Source: Chloroflexota bacterium (GTDB lineage Bacteria; Chloroflexota; Anaerolineae; Anaerolineales; UBA11579). From it: 64,000 bases of DNA. The stretch spans positions 62,001 through 126,000 of the forward strand of contig JACPVG010000029.1 in the NCBI GenBank assembly GCA_016191875.1, written 5' to 3'. The notes under the pieces are model-generated. The model ran no database searches. It worked only from the letters and a program-made list of their open reading frames with translations, and was not told the DNA's origin. Both the position numbers and the translations under genes were made by a program. Shown here one piece after another: positions 54,846 through 63,826 of the stretch. Every line of letters begins with the position of its first letter. Within the stretch, counting starts at the first letter, position 1.

Positions 54846-56096
54846 ATGAAGAATTTCAGACCATCCCACGGCATCAGCACGATAGTGAACCATGCCGAAG
54901 AGGGTGGCAATCCGCATCACGCCCACGTCTCCCCCATCTTCATGACATCCACTTTCAGTTTCCCGGATGTCGCCACCGGTGCCGGCATCGTCAGCGGCGA
55001 ACTGGACGGCTACGTCTACAGCCGCATCGACAACCCCAACGCCCGCCAGCTGGCGCACAAGTATGCGATCCTGGAAGGACTTGACCTGATTCGCGATCAC
55101 CCCGACCGCGACCCGGGTGAATTGGTGGCGGGGCGGGTGTTCGCCTCCGGCATGGCGGCCATTTCCACGGCGCTGCTGGCGCGCGTGAGCGGCGGCGAGA
55201 CCATCATCGCCCAGCGCTCGCTGTACGGAAACTCCTTCAGTTTCATGCACGAACTTGCCCCACGCATGGGTATCGAAGTCGTCTGGGTGGATGGCGGCGA
55301 CCCCGACCAGTGGGAGGCGGCTTTTGACGCTCATGACAATGTCTCGCTGGTCTACGCCGAAACGCCCGCCAACCCCACCCTGGAGATCGTAGATCTCGCG
55401 CACCTGGTCGATCTGGCGCACGCCCACGACGCCTGGGTGATGGTGGACAACACCTTTGCCACGCCTTACTGCCAGCGCCCGCTCACTTTTGGGGTGGACA
55501 TCGTGGCGCATTCCACCACCAAGTACCTGACCGGGCATGGCCTGATCCTGGGCGGGGCGGTGGTGTCTTCTCATCCCGATTTCATCGAACCGGCCGGGGA
55601 GCAGTTGTTCCTCACGGCCAAGATCCTGGGCGGCGTGCCCAGCCCATTCGATGCCTGGCTGGCGAACGTGGGCCTCAAGACCTTCGAGCTGCGTATGCAA
55701 CGGCACAATGAGAATGCGATGGAGGTGGCCGAGCATCTCTCCCGGCATCCCAAGATCGAACGCGTGTTGTATCCCGGCCTGGCTTCACATCCCGGCCATG
55801 AGATCGCCGAACGGCAGATGCCGGGCGGCTTTGGCGGCGTACTCTCGTTTGAACTGCGCGGCGGCTACGCCGCGGGAGCGGCACTGATGGATCACGTCAA
55901 ACTCGTGACCCTGGCTGTGAGCCTTGGGCTGGTCGATTCGCTTATCCAGCATCCGGCCAGCATGACGCATGCGCCTATCCCGCCGGAAGAACGGCTGGCG
56001 GCCGGAATCACAGACGGACTGGTACGGCTCTCCGTGGGGGTGGAGAACGTCGAGGACATCCTCGGCGACCTTGACCAGGCGCTGGATAGGGTATGA
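54846..56096 (+). CDS. Cys/Met-metabolism PLP enzyme, methionine gamma-lyase-like
   Basis: The 416-residue fold-type I PLP enzyme belongs to the trans-sulfuration family (methionine gamma-lyase, cystathionine gamma-lyase/synthase, O-acetylhomoserine sulfhydrylase). The YVYSRIDNPN motif near residues 57-66 and SGMAAIST near 101 precede the PLP lysine in HSTTKYLTGHG near 225. AETPANPTLEIVD near 179 and MTHAPIPPEERLAAGI near 375 are also family marks. It is somewhat longer than usual owing to an insert near residue 78-95. Which reaction it performs cannot be decided from motifs alone. AAGGAG precedes the ATG. Confidence 0.85.
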   Translation: MKNFRPSHGISTIVNHAEEGGNPHHAHVSPIFMTSTFSFPDVATGAGIVSGELDGYVYSRIDNPNARQLAHKYAILEGLDLIRDHPDRDPGELVAGRVFASGMAAISTALLARVSGGETIIAQRSLYGNSFSFMHELAPRMGIEVVWVDGGDPDQWEAAFDAHDNVSLVYAETPANPTLEIVDLAHLVDLAHAHDAWVMVDNTFATPYCQRPLTFGVDIVAHSTTKYLTGHGLILGGAVVSSHPDFIEPAGEQLFLTAKILGGVPSPFDAWLANVGLKTFELRMQRHNENAMEVAEHLSRHPKIERVLYPGLASHPGHEIAERQMPGGFGGVLSFELRGGYAAGAALMDHVKLVTLAVSLGLVDSLIQHPASMTHAPIPPEERLAAGITDGLVRLSVGVENVEDILGDLDQALDRV

Positions 56097-56161
56097 GCAG
56101 TTGGCCGTTAGGGCGGCCTGCTATTTCTAATCTCTTACGGCCGACTACTCAGCAGCAGCGA

Positions 56162-56199
56162 AACAAAAAGCCGCCTTCCTGCGAAGGCGGCTTTTTGTT
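56162..56199. terminator. Bidirectional Rho-independent terminator
   Basis: AACAAAAAGCCGCCTTC pairs perfectly with GAAGGCGGCTTTTTGTT over 17 bases around CTGC, giving T-runs on both strands. It separates the convergent methionine gamma-lyase-like (+) and yugP-like (-) genes. Confidence 0.95.
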
Positions 56200-56210
56200 C
56201 TTTGAGTATC

Positions 56211-56936
56211 TTACCGGCGCCGACCGGAAACCAGCGACACAAAATACAGCAATTGCAGGACGGCGGTGATGAGCGCGGCCACATAGGTGAAGGCGGCGGC
56301 ATTGAGCACATGATTTACGCCGCGCTGCTCTTCGCCGCCGGAGATGATGCCCGAATCGGCCAGCAGGCGGCGCGCCCGGGCAGAGGCGTCCAATTCCACC
56401 GGCAGGGTGAGCAGGGCGAAGGCCGCGCCGGTGGAGAACACCAGCACGCCCAGCCAGGCCAGACCTGTAAGGCCAAAAATGAGCCCGGCGAAGATGAGAA
56501 TCCACCCCAGCCAGGAGCCAATCTGCACAGCGGGGACCATCGCCCCGCGCAGGCGCAGCGGGAAGTAATCTTCCTGATCCTGGAGGGCGTGGCCGAGTTC
56601 GTGGGCGGCGATGGCAACGGCGGCCACCGAAGGCTGCTGGGCGACTGCCGGCGAGAGACGGATGACCTTGCTGCGCGGATCATAGTGGTCGGTAAGGTTG
56701 CCGCCGATCATTTCGAGGCGCAGTGAACGGATGCCGCCGCCGGTCTCCACGCCGACGCCGCGCGCCGCGGCGTGGTCGATCAGCCGCCCCAGGGCTTCCG
56801 CCCCGGTAAGGCCGCTGCCGTTGCGGACCTGGCTCCAGCGCCGATAGGCGGAACTCACGTACAGCTGGGCCGCCATCATCAGGATGAAGGTCGGCAGCAT
56901 GACCATGAGAAGGTAGTCGGAATTGTAGAAAAACAT
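56211..56936 (-). CDS. YugP-like membrane zinc metallopeptidase
   Basis: The 241-residue protein belongs to the YugP family of putative integral membrane zinc proteases. The metal-binding HELGHALQ (HExxH) is near residues 112-119, between an N-terminal transmembrane helix (about 8-25) and two to three helices in the C-terminal half. The LPVELDASARARRLL motif near 178 contains the likely third ligand Glu/Asp. It starts 12 bases after the S41 protease gene stop, so the two proteases are co-transcribed. The target is unknown. Confidence 0.87.
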   Translation of the reverse strand: MFFYNSDYLLMVMLPTFILMMAAQLYVSSAYRRWSQVRNGSGLTGAEALGRLIDHAAARGVGVETGGGIRSLRLEMIGGNLTDHYDPRSKVIRLSPAVAQQPSVAAVAIAAHELGHALQDQEDYFPLRLRGAMVPAVQIGSWLGWILIFAGLIFGLTGLAWLGVLVFSTGAAFALLTLPVELDASARARRLLADSGIISGGEEQRGVNHVLNAAAFTYVAALITAVLQLLYFVSLVSGRRR

Positions 56937-56947
56937 GCCAATCTTCC

Positions 56948-58441
56948 TTACTGGTCGAGCAGCAGTTGCAGGGCCTGCTCCAGCTGCGGGTCAAGCCCGG
57001 CGTCGATATCTGCCTGGGTGATCTCGACGAGGATGTCGGGCGTCAGGCCAACGCCCTGGATATGGCGTTCGTCCGGCGTGAGCCAACGGGCGATGGTGAT
57101 GCGCAGGGCGCCCTGTTGGGCGGAGAGTTCGATGGGTAACTGCACTGAACCTTTGCCGAAGGTGATGGTGCCCACCAGCGTCGCCCGGCCGTAGTCCTGA
57201 AGCGCCCCGGCCAGGATCTCCGCCGCCGAGGCCGTGCCTTCATTGACGAGGATGACGATGGGGATATCGAGGGCGCGGCCGCCGCTCTGGGCTTCGTATT
57301 CATCGCGTGCGCCATCCCCATATTCTTCGTACAGGACTATTTCGCCCTGTTCAAGGAATTCGGAGGTGATGGCCACCGCGGCGTGCAGGTAGCCGCCGCC
57401 GTTGTTGCGGAGGTCGATGATCAGCCCGCGCGGGTTCTGCGCCAGCAGCTCTTTGAGCACTTCATCAAATTCACGGGCGCTTTCCGCACCGAAGTTGTAC
57501 AAGTGCAGGTAGGCGATATCACCCTCCAGCATTTCACTGTCGGTGGTCGGGATCGTGATGTGGGCGCGGGTGATCGAAACGTCGAAGGGTTCTTCAACGC
57601 CATCCCGCTCGATGGTGAGCACGACGACGCTGCCAGCCGGCCCGAGCACGCGCCGGATGACGAGGTTGCCGTCGATGCCGGTCATGTCGTCGCCATCCAC
57701 GGCGATGATGCGGTCGCCCGGCTGCAGCCCGGCTTTCTCGGCGGGCGAGCCTTCCATGGGGGCGATGATGGTGAGGTACTCGGCGGTCGGGTCCACCCAG
57801 GCGCCGATGCCTTCATAGTTGCCTTCCAGCCCGATCTGCGACTGGTAGTACTCATCCGGATTCATGTAGGAGGTGTGGGCGTCGCCCAACCCCGCCACCA
57901 TGCCGCGCAGCGATTCCTGCATCAGGACTTCGTAGGTCAGCTCGCCGCTCAGTTCTGCATAGGTCACTTTCTGCCATGCTTCCCAGAAGGGAAGGTAGGT
58001 CTGAACGGCATCGGCGGGCGTGCCGGCCTCGCGAGCCAATTCTTCTGCGGCGGGTGCGCCTGTGGGCGTTTCCAACCCGGACAGTTCTATCCCGGCCTGG
58101 TCGAGCGCGGCGGCAAGGCCGTCGAGCGCGCCCTGGACCAGGACATCTTCATCGATCGGTTGCTGGACGAAATTGTCCTGCAGGAGCTGGCGGGCCTCCC
58201 AGAAGGGGCTGAATAGGCTTTTCAGGTCGATGTCTGCCCCGATGGGGGTCTTGGTCTGCTCAGGGGGCGCAGTGACCGGCTGAGGTTCTTCGACCGGCAA
58301 GGCCGGCAAGTCGCCGATTGGGCCTGAATCCACCCGGCTCATAACCGTGTAGGCCAGGAAGCCGGCCGAGGCGACGCCAATGCACAGAATTACGGCGATG
58401 AAGATGCCGAGGCTCACATAGAGCAGTGTTTTGCGATTCAT
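56948..58441 (-). CDS. S41 family C-terminal processing protease
   Basis: The 497-residue protein has an N-terminal signal anchor (about 5-30), a Pro-rich linker, a helical region, a PDZ domain (about 210-290: GIGAWVDPTAEYLTIIAPMEGSPA) and the S41 catalytic domain. The nucleophilic serine is in NEGTASAAEILAGAL near residue 402, and the lysine is in TFGKGSVQ near 427. CtpA/Prc-type enzymes trim exported proteins outside the membrane. GGAGAAACC precedes the ATG, and a TATAAT promoter lies at 58537-58565. It is followed by yugP. Confidence 0.92.
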   Translation of the reverse strand: MNRKTLLYVSLGIFIAVILCIGVASAGFLAYTVMSRVDSGPIGDLPALPVEEPQPVTAPPEQTKTPIGADIDLKSLFSPFWEARQLLQDNFVQQPIDEDVLVQGALDGLAAALDQAGIELSGLETPTGAPAAEELAREAGTPADAVQTYLPFWEAWQKVTYAELSGELTYEVLMQESLRGMVAGLGDAHTSYMNPDEYYQSQIGLEGNYEGIGAWVDPTAEYLTIIAPMEGSPAEKAGLQPGDRIIAVDGDDMTGIDGNLVIRRVLGPAGSVVVLTIERDGVEEPFDVSITRAHITIPTTDSEMLEGDIAYLHLYNFGAESAREFDEVLKELLAQNPRGLIIDLRNNGGGYLHAAVAITSEFLEQGEIVLYEEYGDGARDEYEAQSGGRALDIPIVILVNEGTASAAEILAGALQDYGRATLVGTITFGKGSVQLPIELSAQQGALRITIARWLTPDERHIQGVGLTPDILVEITQADIDAGLDPQLEQALQLLLDQ

Positions 58442-58536
58442 GGTTTCTCCAAAAGAAGGAAGTCCGGCCAACGGTCTCTCCGTCGCCGGCATCCAGATCC
58501 CAATCCCTCGCCAGGATAGCGGCGCGAGATTAGCGG

Positions 58537-58565
58537 ATTATATGACAATTGTAACGGGAGTGTAA
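58537..58565 (-). promoter_or_regulatory. Sigma-70 promoter of the S41 protease gene
   Basis: On the minus strand TTACAC (58565-58560) and TATAAT (58542-58537) are 17 bases apart and followed by C. The predicted start near 58530 leaves a leader of about 90 bases. Confidence 0.68.
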
Positions 58566-58583
58566 ATTCCAGGGGGGGTGTCG

Positions 58584-58829
58584 TCAGGGAGAGTCTGCCT
58601 GACCGGGGTCTTCCGCCTTCAGTTCTTTCACCCGCCGGGAGAGTTCGTCGAGATCGTCATATTGTTTCTTCAAGGGATCTCTGGCGGTGCGCAGGGCGTT
58701 AATCAGCGTGCGGTAGTATAGAAAATCGATCTTGCGGCCGCTGCGAAGCATCCCAAAGATGGCAACATTGATGAGCAGCACGCCCCCCAGTATGAGGGCG
58801 ACCACCAGCGTGGGGTTTTCCAGGCTCAT
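58584..58829 (-). CDS. Small membrane protein with coiled-coil tail
   Basis: I do not recognise this 81-residue protein. It has one transmembrane helix (about residues 7-27: TLVVALILGGVLLINVAIFG) and a charged helical cytoplasmic tail (DPLKKQYDDLDELSRRVKELKAED) likely to form a coiled coil. GGAG lies upstream of the ATG at 58827-58829. It follows the HAD phosphatase gene by about 30 bases. Confidence 0.62.
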   Translation of the reverse strand: MSLENPTLVVALILGGVLLINVAIFGMLRSGRKIDFLYYRTLINALRTARDPLKKQYDDLDELSRRVKELKAEDPGQADSP

Positions 58830-58860
58830 CCGAGTACTCCAACGTAATTGTACCAGCCGC

Positions 58861-59508
58861 TCATCCATCGGCGTCGAAGCAACCGAGGCCGGATAAGGCA
58901 TAGATGACAGGGATGGTGAATTGCGCATAGTCTGGAGGCGCGTTTTCCGTTACAAGCGCGGTGACCATGCCTAAATCGAAGGCCGGGCGCAGGTTCTGGG
59001 GAGTGTCTTCCACCATCAGGCAGGCCGACGGGTCAGAGACGCCGGCCAGATCCAGCGCGCGCCGGTAGGCCGCCGGGTCTGGTTTGTTCAGGTAGCCCAA
59101 TGCCCAGACATCCACTACGCCGGCGACCAGATCGCGGATGCCGAGCGCGGCCAGAACCCTCTGGGCGTGGTTGCGGTCGGAGTTGGTGAAAATATATTTG
59201 GGTTGAGGCAGCGCGCGAAGTGTTTCCTGCAAGCGCGCGTCGGGCTGCAGGTAGCGCTCCAGCGGAAGGTCGTGTACGTAGGCCAGGTAGGCTTCGCTGT
59301 CGAGTTGGTAGTTGGCCTGGAGGCCGCGCAATGTCGTGCCGAATTCCCTGAAATACGATTGGCGCAGGCCGGGGATGTCGGCCGCCGGAATGCCGAGCAC
59401 CTTTTCCATGTAGGATTCCATCCGGTGGGCAATCTCCTCCCACAGGCCATTGTTGTGGGGGTAGAGCGTGCCATCCAGATCGAGCAGGATGTGAGTGATG
59501 CGGCTCAT
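58861..59508 (-). CDS. HAD-family phosphatase, pyrimidine 5'-nucleotidase-like
   Basis: The 215-residue HAD hydrolase has motif I DLDGTLYPH (residues 10-18), motif II FTNSDR near 107, the Lys of motif III in NKPDPAAY near 143 and motif IV MVEDTPQN near 165. The DLDGTLYP start, the helical cap (MESYMEKVLGIP) and the length match the SDT1/PHM8-type pyrimidine nucleotidase subgroup. The substrate is not certain. It lies about 20 bases after the ABC ATPase gene stop and may be carried along in that operon. Confidence 0.87.
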   Translation of the reverse strand: MSRITHILLDLDGTLYPHNNGLWEEIAHRMESYMEKVLGIPAADIPGLRQSYFREFGTTLRGLQANYQLDSEAYLAYVHDLPLERYLQPDARLQETLRALPQPKYIFTNSDRNHAQRVLAALGIRDLVAGVVDVWALGYLNKPDPAAYRRALDLAGVSDPSACLMVEDTPQNLRPAFDLGMVTALVTENAPPDYAQFTIPVIYALSGLGCFDADG

Positions 59509-59529
59509 CGAGGTGGTGTTGGGCGTTGG

Positions 59530-60360
59530 TTATCCCGTACTCTTGAACAACCGCTTCACCGCTTCAAGTTGTTTCTTGTCAAGGCCCAGAGCCGAAAGAT
59601 CTTCGAGGTTGTTTTCTTGGATGCGGCGGCCAAGACCGCTGTATTGCCACATTTTGAGGTCTTCTTCCAGCGGTGAACCGATGAGGTCTTCACGCAGGAT
59701 GCGACCGTCGGCCATGACGATGACGCGGCTGGTCTGGCGCGCTACCGCCGGGTCGTGGGTGACGACCACGAATGTCGTGCCTTCGCTGGCGTTGATGTCG
59801 TGCAGCAGGTGAATGAGGTCGCGCCCGGATTCGGAATCCAGGTTGCCAGTGGGTTCGTCGGCCAGCACCAGGGGCGGGTTATTAGCCAGGGCGCGCGCCA
59901 CGGCCACCCGCTGGCGTTGGCCGCCGGATAGCTGGCTGGGCAGAAACTTCATCCGGTCTGCCAGCCCCACCAGCCCCAATAACTGTTCGGCGCGTTCGCG
60001 CCGTTCGGCGGCCGAGGTGTGGCCCATCATCGGCACCTCGATATTCTCGCGGGCATTCAGGGTGGGCAGCAGGTTGTGTAGTTGGAAAACAAACCCGACG
60101 GTGCGCGCCCGGAAAGCATCCACATCCTCGAGGGCGGCAAGGTCGTGCCCGGCTACCAGCACGCGCCCGCTGGTGGGTTGATCCAGCGCGCCCAGCATAT
60201 TCAGGAGTGTGCTCTTCCCGCTTCCGCTGGGACCCATGATCGAGGTCATTTCACCGGAGGCAATGCGCAGATTCACATTGTCCAGGGCTTTGACGTTGCC
60301 ATCCCCGTAGATGCGGGTGAGGTCGACAGTTTCGATGAGGAGTTCGTTTTTCTTAACCAT
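59530..60360 (-). CDS. ABC transporter ATPase, MacB/LolD type
   Basis: The 276-residue ATPase has Walker [10 protein letters not shown] (residues 43-51), the Q-loop, the signature [15 protein letters not shown] near 144, Walker [14 protein letters not shown] near 164 and the switch His in VTHD. The [11 protein letters not shown] form is typical of MacB/LolD/FtsE ATPases that drive mechanotransmission-type transporters. It has a C-terminal extension of about 50 residues ([25 protein letters not shown] region) not found in LolD. It is two bases from the adaptor gene and works with the permease at 61583-63826. Confidence 0.93.
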   Translation of the reverse strand: MVKKNELLIETVDLTRIYGDGNVKALDNVNLRIASGEMTSIMGPSGSGKSTLLNMLGALDQPTSGRVLVAGHDLAALEDVDAFRARTVGFVFQLHNLLPTLNARENIEVPMMGHTSAAERRERAEQLLGLVGLADRMKFLPSQLSGGQRQRVAVARALANNPPLVLADEPTGNLDSESGRDLIHLLHDINASEGTTFVVVTHDPAVARQTSRVIVMADGRILREDLIGSPLEEDLKMWQYSGLGRRIQENNLEDLSALGLDKKQLEAVKRLFKSTG

Positions 60361-60361
60361 G

Positions 60362-61546
60362 CTACTCGTCTGCTTCGATGTCCACGAAAGCGGTCATATC
60401 CCAAAGGAGCTGGTCGGGCGCGGAATCCAGGGCGATGATGACGGTGTAATTCACGCCGGCACCCTGAGAGGCTTTGGTGGCGATGCGAATGACCGTGCCT
60501 TCGAGGACGAGGTCCGGCAGAGCGTCAATGGTGATGGTGGCGCGGCTGCCGATGTGAATGCGAGCGACGTCGATTTCGTTCAGGTCGGTGGTCTGTATCT
60601 GGAGAGCGGACAGGTCGCCAATGAGGGCGATGGGCTGGCCGGGGCTGACCCACTCGTTGGCGCGCACGAACAACTGGCTGACGGTGCCGTCAAAGGGCGC
60701 TTCGAGAGAAAGCCGGTCCAATGCGGTCTGGGCGGCGGCCACCTGACTATGGGCGTTTTCCACGCGGGCCTGGGCGAAGGCGAGGTCATCGGGGTCGGGG
60801 CCGGCGCTGCGTTCAGTAAATTCCTGTTCGGCGCGTTCAAGCGTGGCCTGGGCGATTGCAAGGTTGGCTTGAGCCTGGGCGAGATCGAGTTCCGTGCCTG
60901 TGCCCTTCAGGTTGTTCCAGCGGCGGACGGCGGCGTCGTAGGCGTCCTGGGCCTGGGCGAGGGCGGCCAGCAGCGAAGCGCGGATAACGTTGTCTTCGGG
61001 TTTGGCGGCGTACGGCTCAAAATCGTCCTGGGCCTTTTCGAGGCGGTCGCGGGCGAGGACAACAGCGGCATAGGCCTGGTCGATATCGGTCTGTTTGGAG
61101 GGCAGTTCAACGTTGGTGAGCGCCCGTTGGGCATCTTCGACGGCGCGGCGGGCGTTGGCGACATCGGCCTGGGCCTGGGCGGCGGCGAGGCCGGCATTCT
61201 GGTGGAGAGAATCCAGGGCCTGCTGGGCGGCCAGTAATTCAAGTTGTGCGGCGCTGACAGCGGCCTCAAGCCCTTCCCCGCCGCCCAGGACGAGTAAAGT
61301 CTGGCCGGCGGTCACGGCGTCGCCTTCGGCCACAGCCAGTTCGACGACCACGCCAGCCGCCTCCGTACTAAGGGTGGCGTATTGCGTGGGGACAACCTTG
61401 CCTGTCGCGCTGACGATGGGCGTGAAGTCCTGGAGAAAAGGGGTCTCCGTGGGTTCGCCAGAACTGCCAGAGCCGCCGCACGCGGAAAGGAGGAGCATTG
61501 TGAGCAGCAGTGCAATGGTTGTGATGCGGGTAGCCATGGTCTTCAT
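60362..61546 (-). CDS. Lipoprotein membrane-fusion-type adaptor (HlyD/MacA-like)
   Basis: The 394-residue protein has a lipoprotein signal ending in LLLSAC (Cys23), then a biotinyl-lipoyl-like half (TLSTEAAGVVVELAVAEGDAV), a long alpha-helical coiled coil rich in Ala and Gln (about 90-270), the second lipoyl half (EAPFDGTVSQLFVRANEWV) and a beta-barrel. This is the order of MacA/HlyD adaptors. In a cell without a standard outer membrane it could extend to the cell wall instead of contacting TolC. AGGAG six bases upstream supports the ATG at 61546 over one at 61570. Confidence 0.9.
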   Translation of the reverse strand: MKTMATRITTIALLLTMLLLSACGGSGSSGEPTETPFLQDFTPIVSATGKVVPTQYATLSTEAAGVVVELAVAEGDAVTAGQTLLVLGGGEGLEAAVSAAQLELLAAQQALDSLHQNAGLAAAQAQADVANARRAVEDAQRALTNVELPSKQTDIDQAYAAVVLARDRLEKAQDDFEPYAAKPEDNVIRASLLAALAQAQDAYDAAVRRWNNLKGTGTELDLAQAQANLAIAQATLERAEQEFTERSAGPDPDDLAFAQARVENAHSQVAAAQTALDRLSLEAPFDGTVSQLFVRANEWVSPGQPIALIGDLSALQIQTTDLNEIDVARIHIGSRATITIDALPDLVLEGTVIRIATKASQGAGVNYTVIIALDSAPDQLLWDMTAFVDIEADE

Positions 61547-61582
61547 GTCGATCTCCTGGTCGCGTTTCATGTGCGATGATTG

Positions 61583-63826
61583 TTATTCGTAGCGCAATGC
61601 CTCTACGGGGCGCATGCGGGTGGCGCGGATGGAGGGATAGATGCCTCCCAGCGCACCGAGCGCGACTGAGAGCAGAAGCGCTTGCAGCGCGATGGCTATG
61701 GGTAGGATGGGGGACATCAGCCCGGCGGTTGATTCGGAGAGGCCCACGGCGGCAACCATGAGCTGGGCGATGATCAGCCCCAGCCCACCCCCCAACAGGC
61801 CGAGGAGCAAGGATTCCTTGAGTATCATCCCGAGGACGGCGCGGCGGCGCCAGCCGAGGGCGCGCAATGTGCCGATCTCGCGTGTGCGTTCCATAACCGC
61901 CATCAACATGGTGTTGGCGACGCCGATGCCGCCGATCAGTACGGCCATGAAGGAGACTGAGCCGAGCATAGCGTTGGTGGCCTGGATGTCCGGCATCTGG
62001 TCGGCAAACTCCCCGCTGAGGGAGGCATGAACATCGGGGAACTGGCTGTTTATTCGTTCGACGACCGCTTCGGCCTCGGCGGGGTTAACCAGTTTGACGC
62101 TGGTCATGGTGACTTTGCGCGGCTTGCCGGTGAGCACCTGGGCATCGCGGACGGTGACCACGCCGCCGATATCCACCCAGCCGATCCCGGTTTCGTAGAT
62201 TCCGACGATCTTGAACCGGGAGCCGCCGAGGTCGAGGCTATCGCCGACGGTCTTGTCCAGGGCTCTGGCGGCGTTGGCGCCGATGATGATCTGGTGATTG
62301 GTGCGAAGCGGGCTGCCTTCGACGATGGTGAAGCGAGAAATAGCGAATTCGCCGGGTTCAAGTCCCTGAACAATAAAGAAGGCACTGTCCGGCAGCGACA
62401 CAATGGAAAGGACAATGCCCGCGGCGCTACGGACCTCAGGGAGGGCGGCGATCTGGCCGGTGACGCGCTCGTCAATCACACTTTGGGATGTGTCGGCCAC
62501 GTTGGCCTGGCGCAGGAAGATCTCCCCGCCGCTGCCGACGGGCAGGGTGCCAATGGAGGCCACCATGCCTGAAACCGATGCCTGCATGCCAGCCACCGAC
62601 CCAATGGTCAGGCCAATGGCTGCCAGAGTGAGCAGCGTGCGGATGCGGCGCTGCCACAGGCTCTGCATGGCCATGCCGCCGATGGGAAATTTCCGCTGGG
62701 TGCCGCCGGAGCCGCCGCCTTCGTAGCGCAGGGCTTCCACCGGCTGAAGGCGCGCGGCCCGCCAGGCAGGGTAAATTCCGCCGACGAAGCCAAGAACCGC
62801 GACCACCAGGACGGTGGTCAGGAGCGTTTTGGGGGTGGGCTGGGGTGAGGCGCCGTAGACGACAAGATAGATCCGCAAAATGCGCAGGCTGAGCATGCCC
62901 AGAATGAGCCCGAGCCCGCCGCCGATAGAACTCAAGACCATGCTCTCCTGAAAAATCATCGTGAGCACGCGGCGGCTGGACCAGCCAACGGCGCGCAGAA
63001 CGCCGATCTCGCGGGTGCGCTCGTAAACGGCCATGAGCTGGGCGTTGGCCATGCCCACGCCCCCGATGACGATGGCCATGCCACCCAGGAGGGCCACCAT
63101 GACGTCCATCGATTCGCCGATGATCTGCTGGTCGGCGAAATCCGAAGCGGTGGTGATGGAAAGATCGGGCCAGATGCGGCTGGCGCGCTCGATGACCCGG
63201 TCACGATACGCAGGGTCCTTGAGCAGGATGTAGAAGGCGCCGACCTGACGCTGGCGGCCGAGCAGAACCTGGGCTTCTTCCAGGGCGAGTACGCCGCCGC
63301 CATCTTCAAAGCCCGAACCGGTCTCATAGATGCCGACGATGCGGTAGGTGGTGCTGGTGAGGCGCAGCGTATCGCCAACTTCCTTGTCGAGAGCCTCGGC
63401 GATAGCGCGGCCGATGATGATGGGGGCGCCGCGGCCGGTATGGGCCTCCGGCGAATCCAGGCCCACGCCTTCCTGAATCCTGAAGCGGTCGAGCATGAAG
63501 CTGCCGGGGGGATAGCCAAAGATAAAGAAATAAGGGGCGTCGCCGGCGGCGACGATGCCCTGCACCATACCCACCACATCGGCGATCTCAGACATGTTCA
63601 GGAGCTGGATTTCGAGGTCCTGGTCGATGCCGCTCAGACTGACGTCCACTATATCCGGCTGGGTGAGGACAAGGTCGGCCTTGCCGCCGGTGACGATCGA
63701 GTCGTACCCGGCGCTGATGCCTTCAGCCAGCGATCCAAGGATGACGATCGCCATGACGCCTACGCCAATGCCAAGGACGGTGAGCAGTGTGCGGCCTTTG
63801 CGCCGCAGGAGGTTCTTCAGAATCAT
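61583..63826 (-). CDS. Tandem-duplicated MacB/FtsX-type ABC permease
   Basis: The 747-residue protein contains two consecutive MacB-like permeases, each with an N-terminal helix, a large periplasmic domain and an FtsX helix bundle, about eight transmembrane segments in all. The halves (about 1-390 and 395-747) share obvious equivalents: RKGRTLLTVLGIGVGV and RRIRTLLTLAAIGLTIG near the starts, and two copies of ERTREIGVLRA or ERTREIGTLRA and YPAWRA or YPSIRA near the ends. MacB normally works as a homodimer, so this fusion encodes a built-in heterodimer. The adaptor follows 37 bases downstream. GAGTCAGG precedes the ATG. Confidence 0.9.
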   Translation of the reverse strand: MILKNLLRRKGRTLLTVLGIGVGVMAIVILGSLAEGISAGYDSIVTGGKADLVLTQPDIVDVSLSGIDQDLEIQLLNMSEIADVVGMVQGIVAAGDAPYFFIFGYPPGSFMLDRFRIQEGVGLDSPEAHTGRGAPIIIGRAIAEALDKEVGDTLRLTSTTYRIVGIYETGSGFEDGGGVLALEEAQVLLGRQRQVGAFYILLKDPAYRDRVIERASRIWPDLSITTASDFADQQIIGESMDVMVALLGGMAIVIGGVGMANAQLMAVYERTREIGVLRAVGWSSRRVLTMIFQESMVLSSIGGGLGLILGMLSLRILRIYLVVYGASPQPTPKTLLTTVLVVAVLGFVGGIYPAWRAARLQPVEALRYEGGGSGGTQRKFPIGGMAMQSLWQRRIRTLLTLAAIGLTIGSVAGMQASVSGMVASIGTLPVGSGGEIFLRQANVADTSQSVIDERVTGQIAALPEVRSAAGIVLSIVSLPDSAFFIVQGLEPGEFAISRFTIVEGSPLRTNHQIIIGANAARALDKTVGDSLDLGGSRFKIVGIYETGIGWVDIGGVVTVRDAQVLTGKPRKVTMTSVKLVNPAEAEAVVERINSQFPDVHASLSGEFADQMPDIQATNAMLGSVSFMAVLIGGIGVANTMLMAVMERTREIGTLRALGWRRRAVLGMILKESLLLGLLGGGLGLIIAQLMVAAVGLSESTAGLMSPILPIAIALQALLLSVALGALGGIYPSIRATRMRPVEALRYE

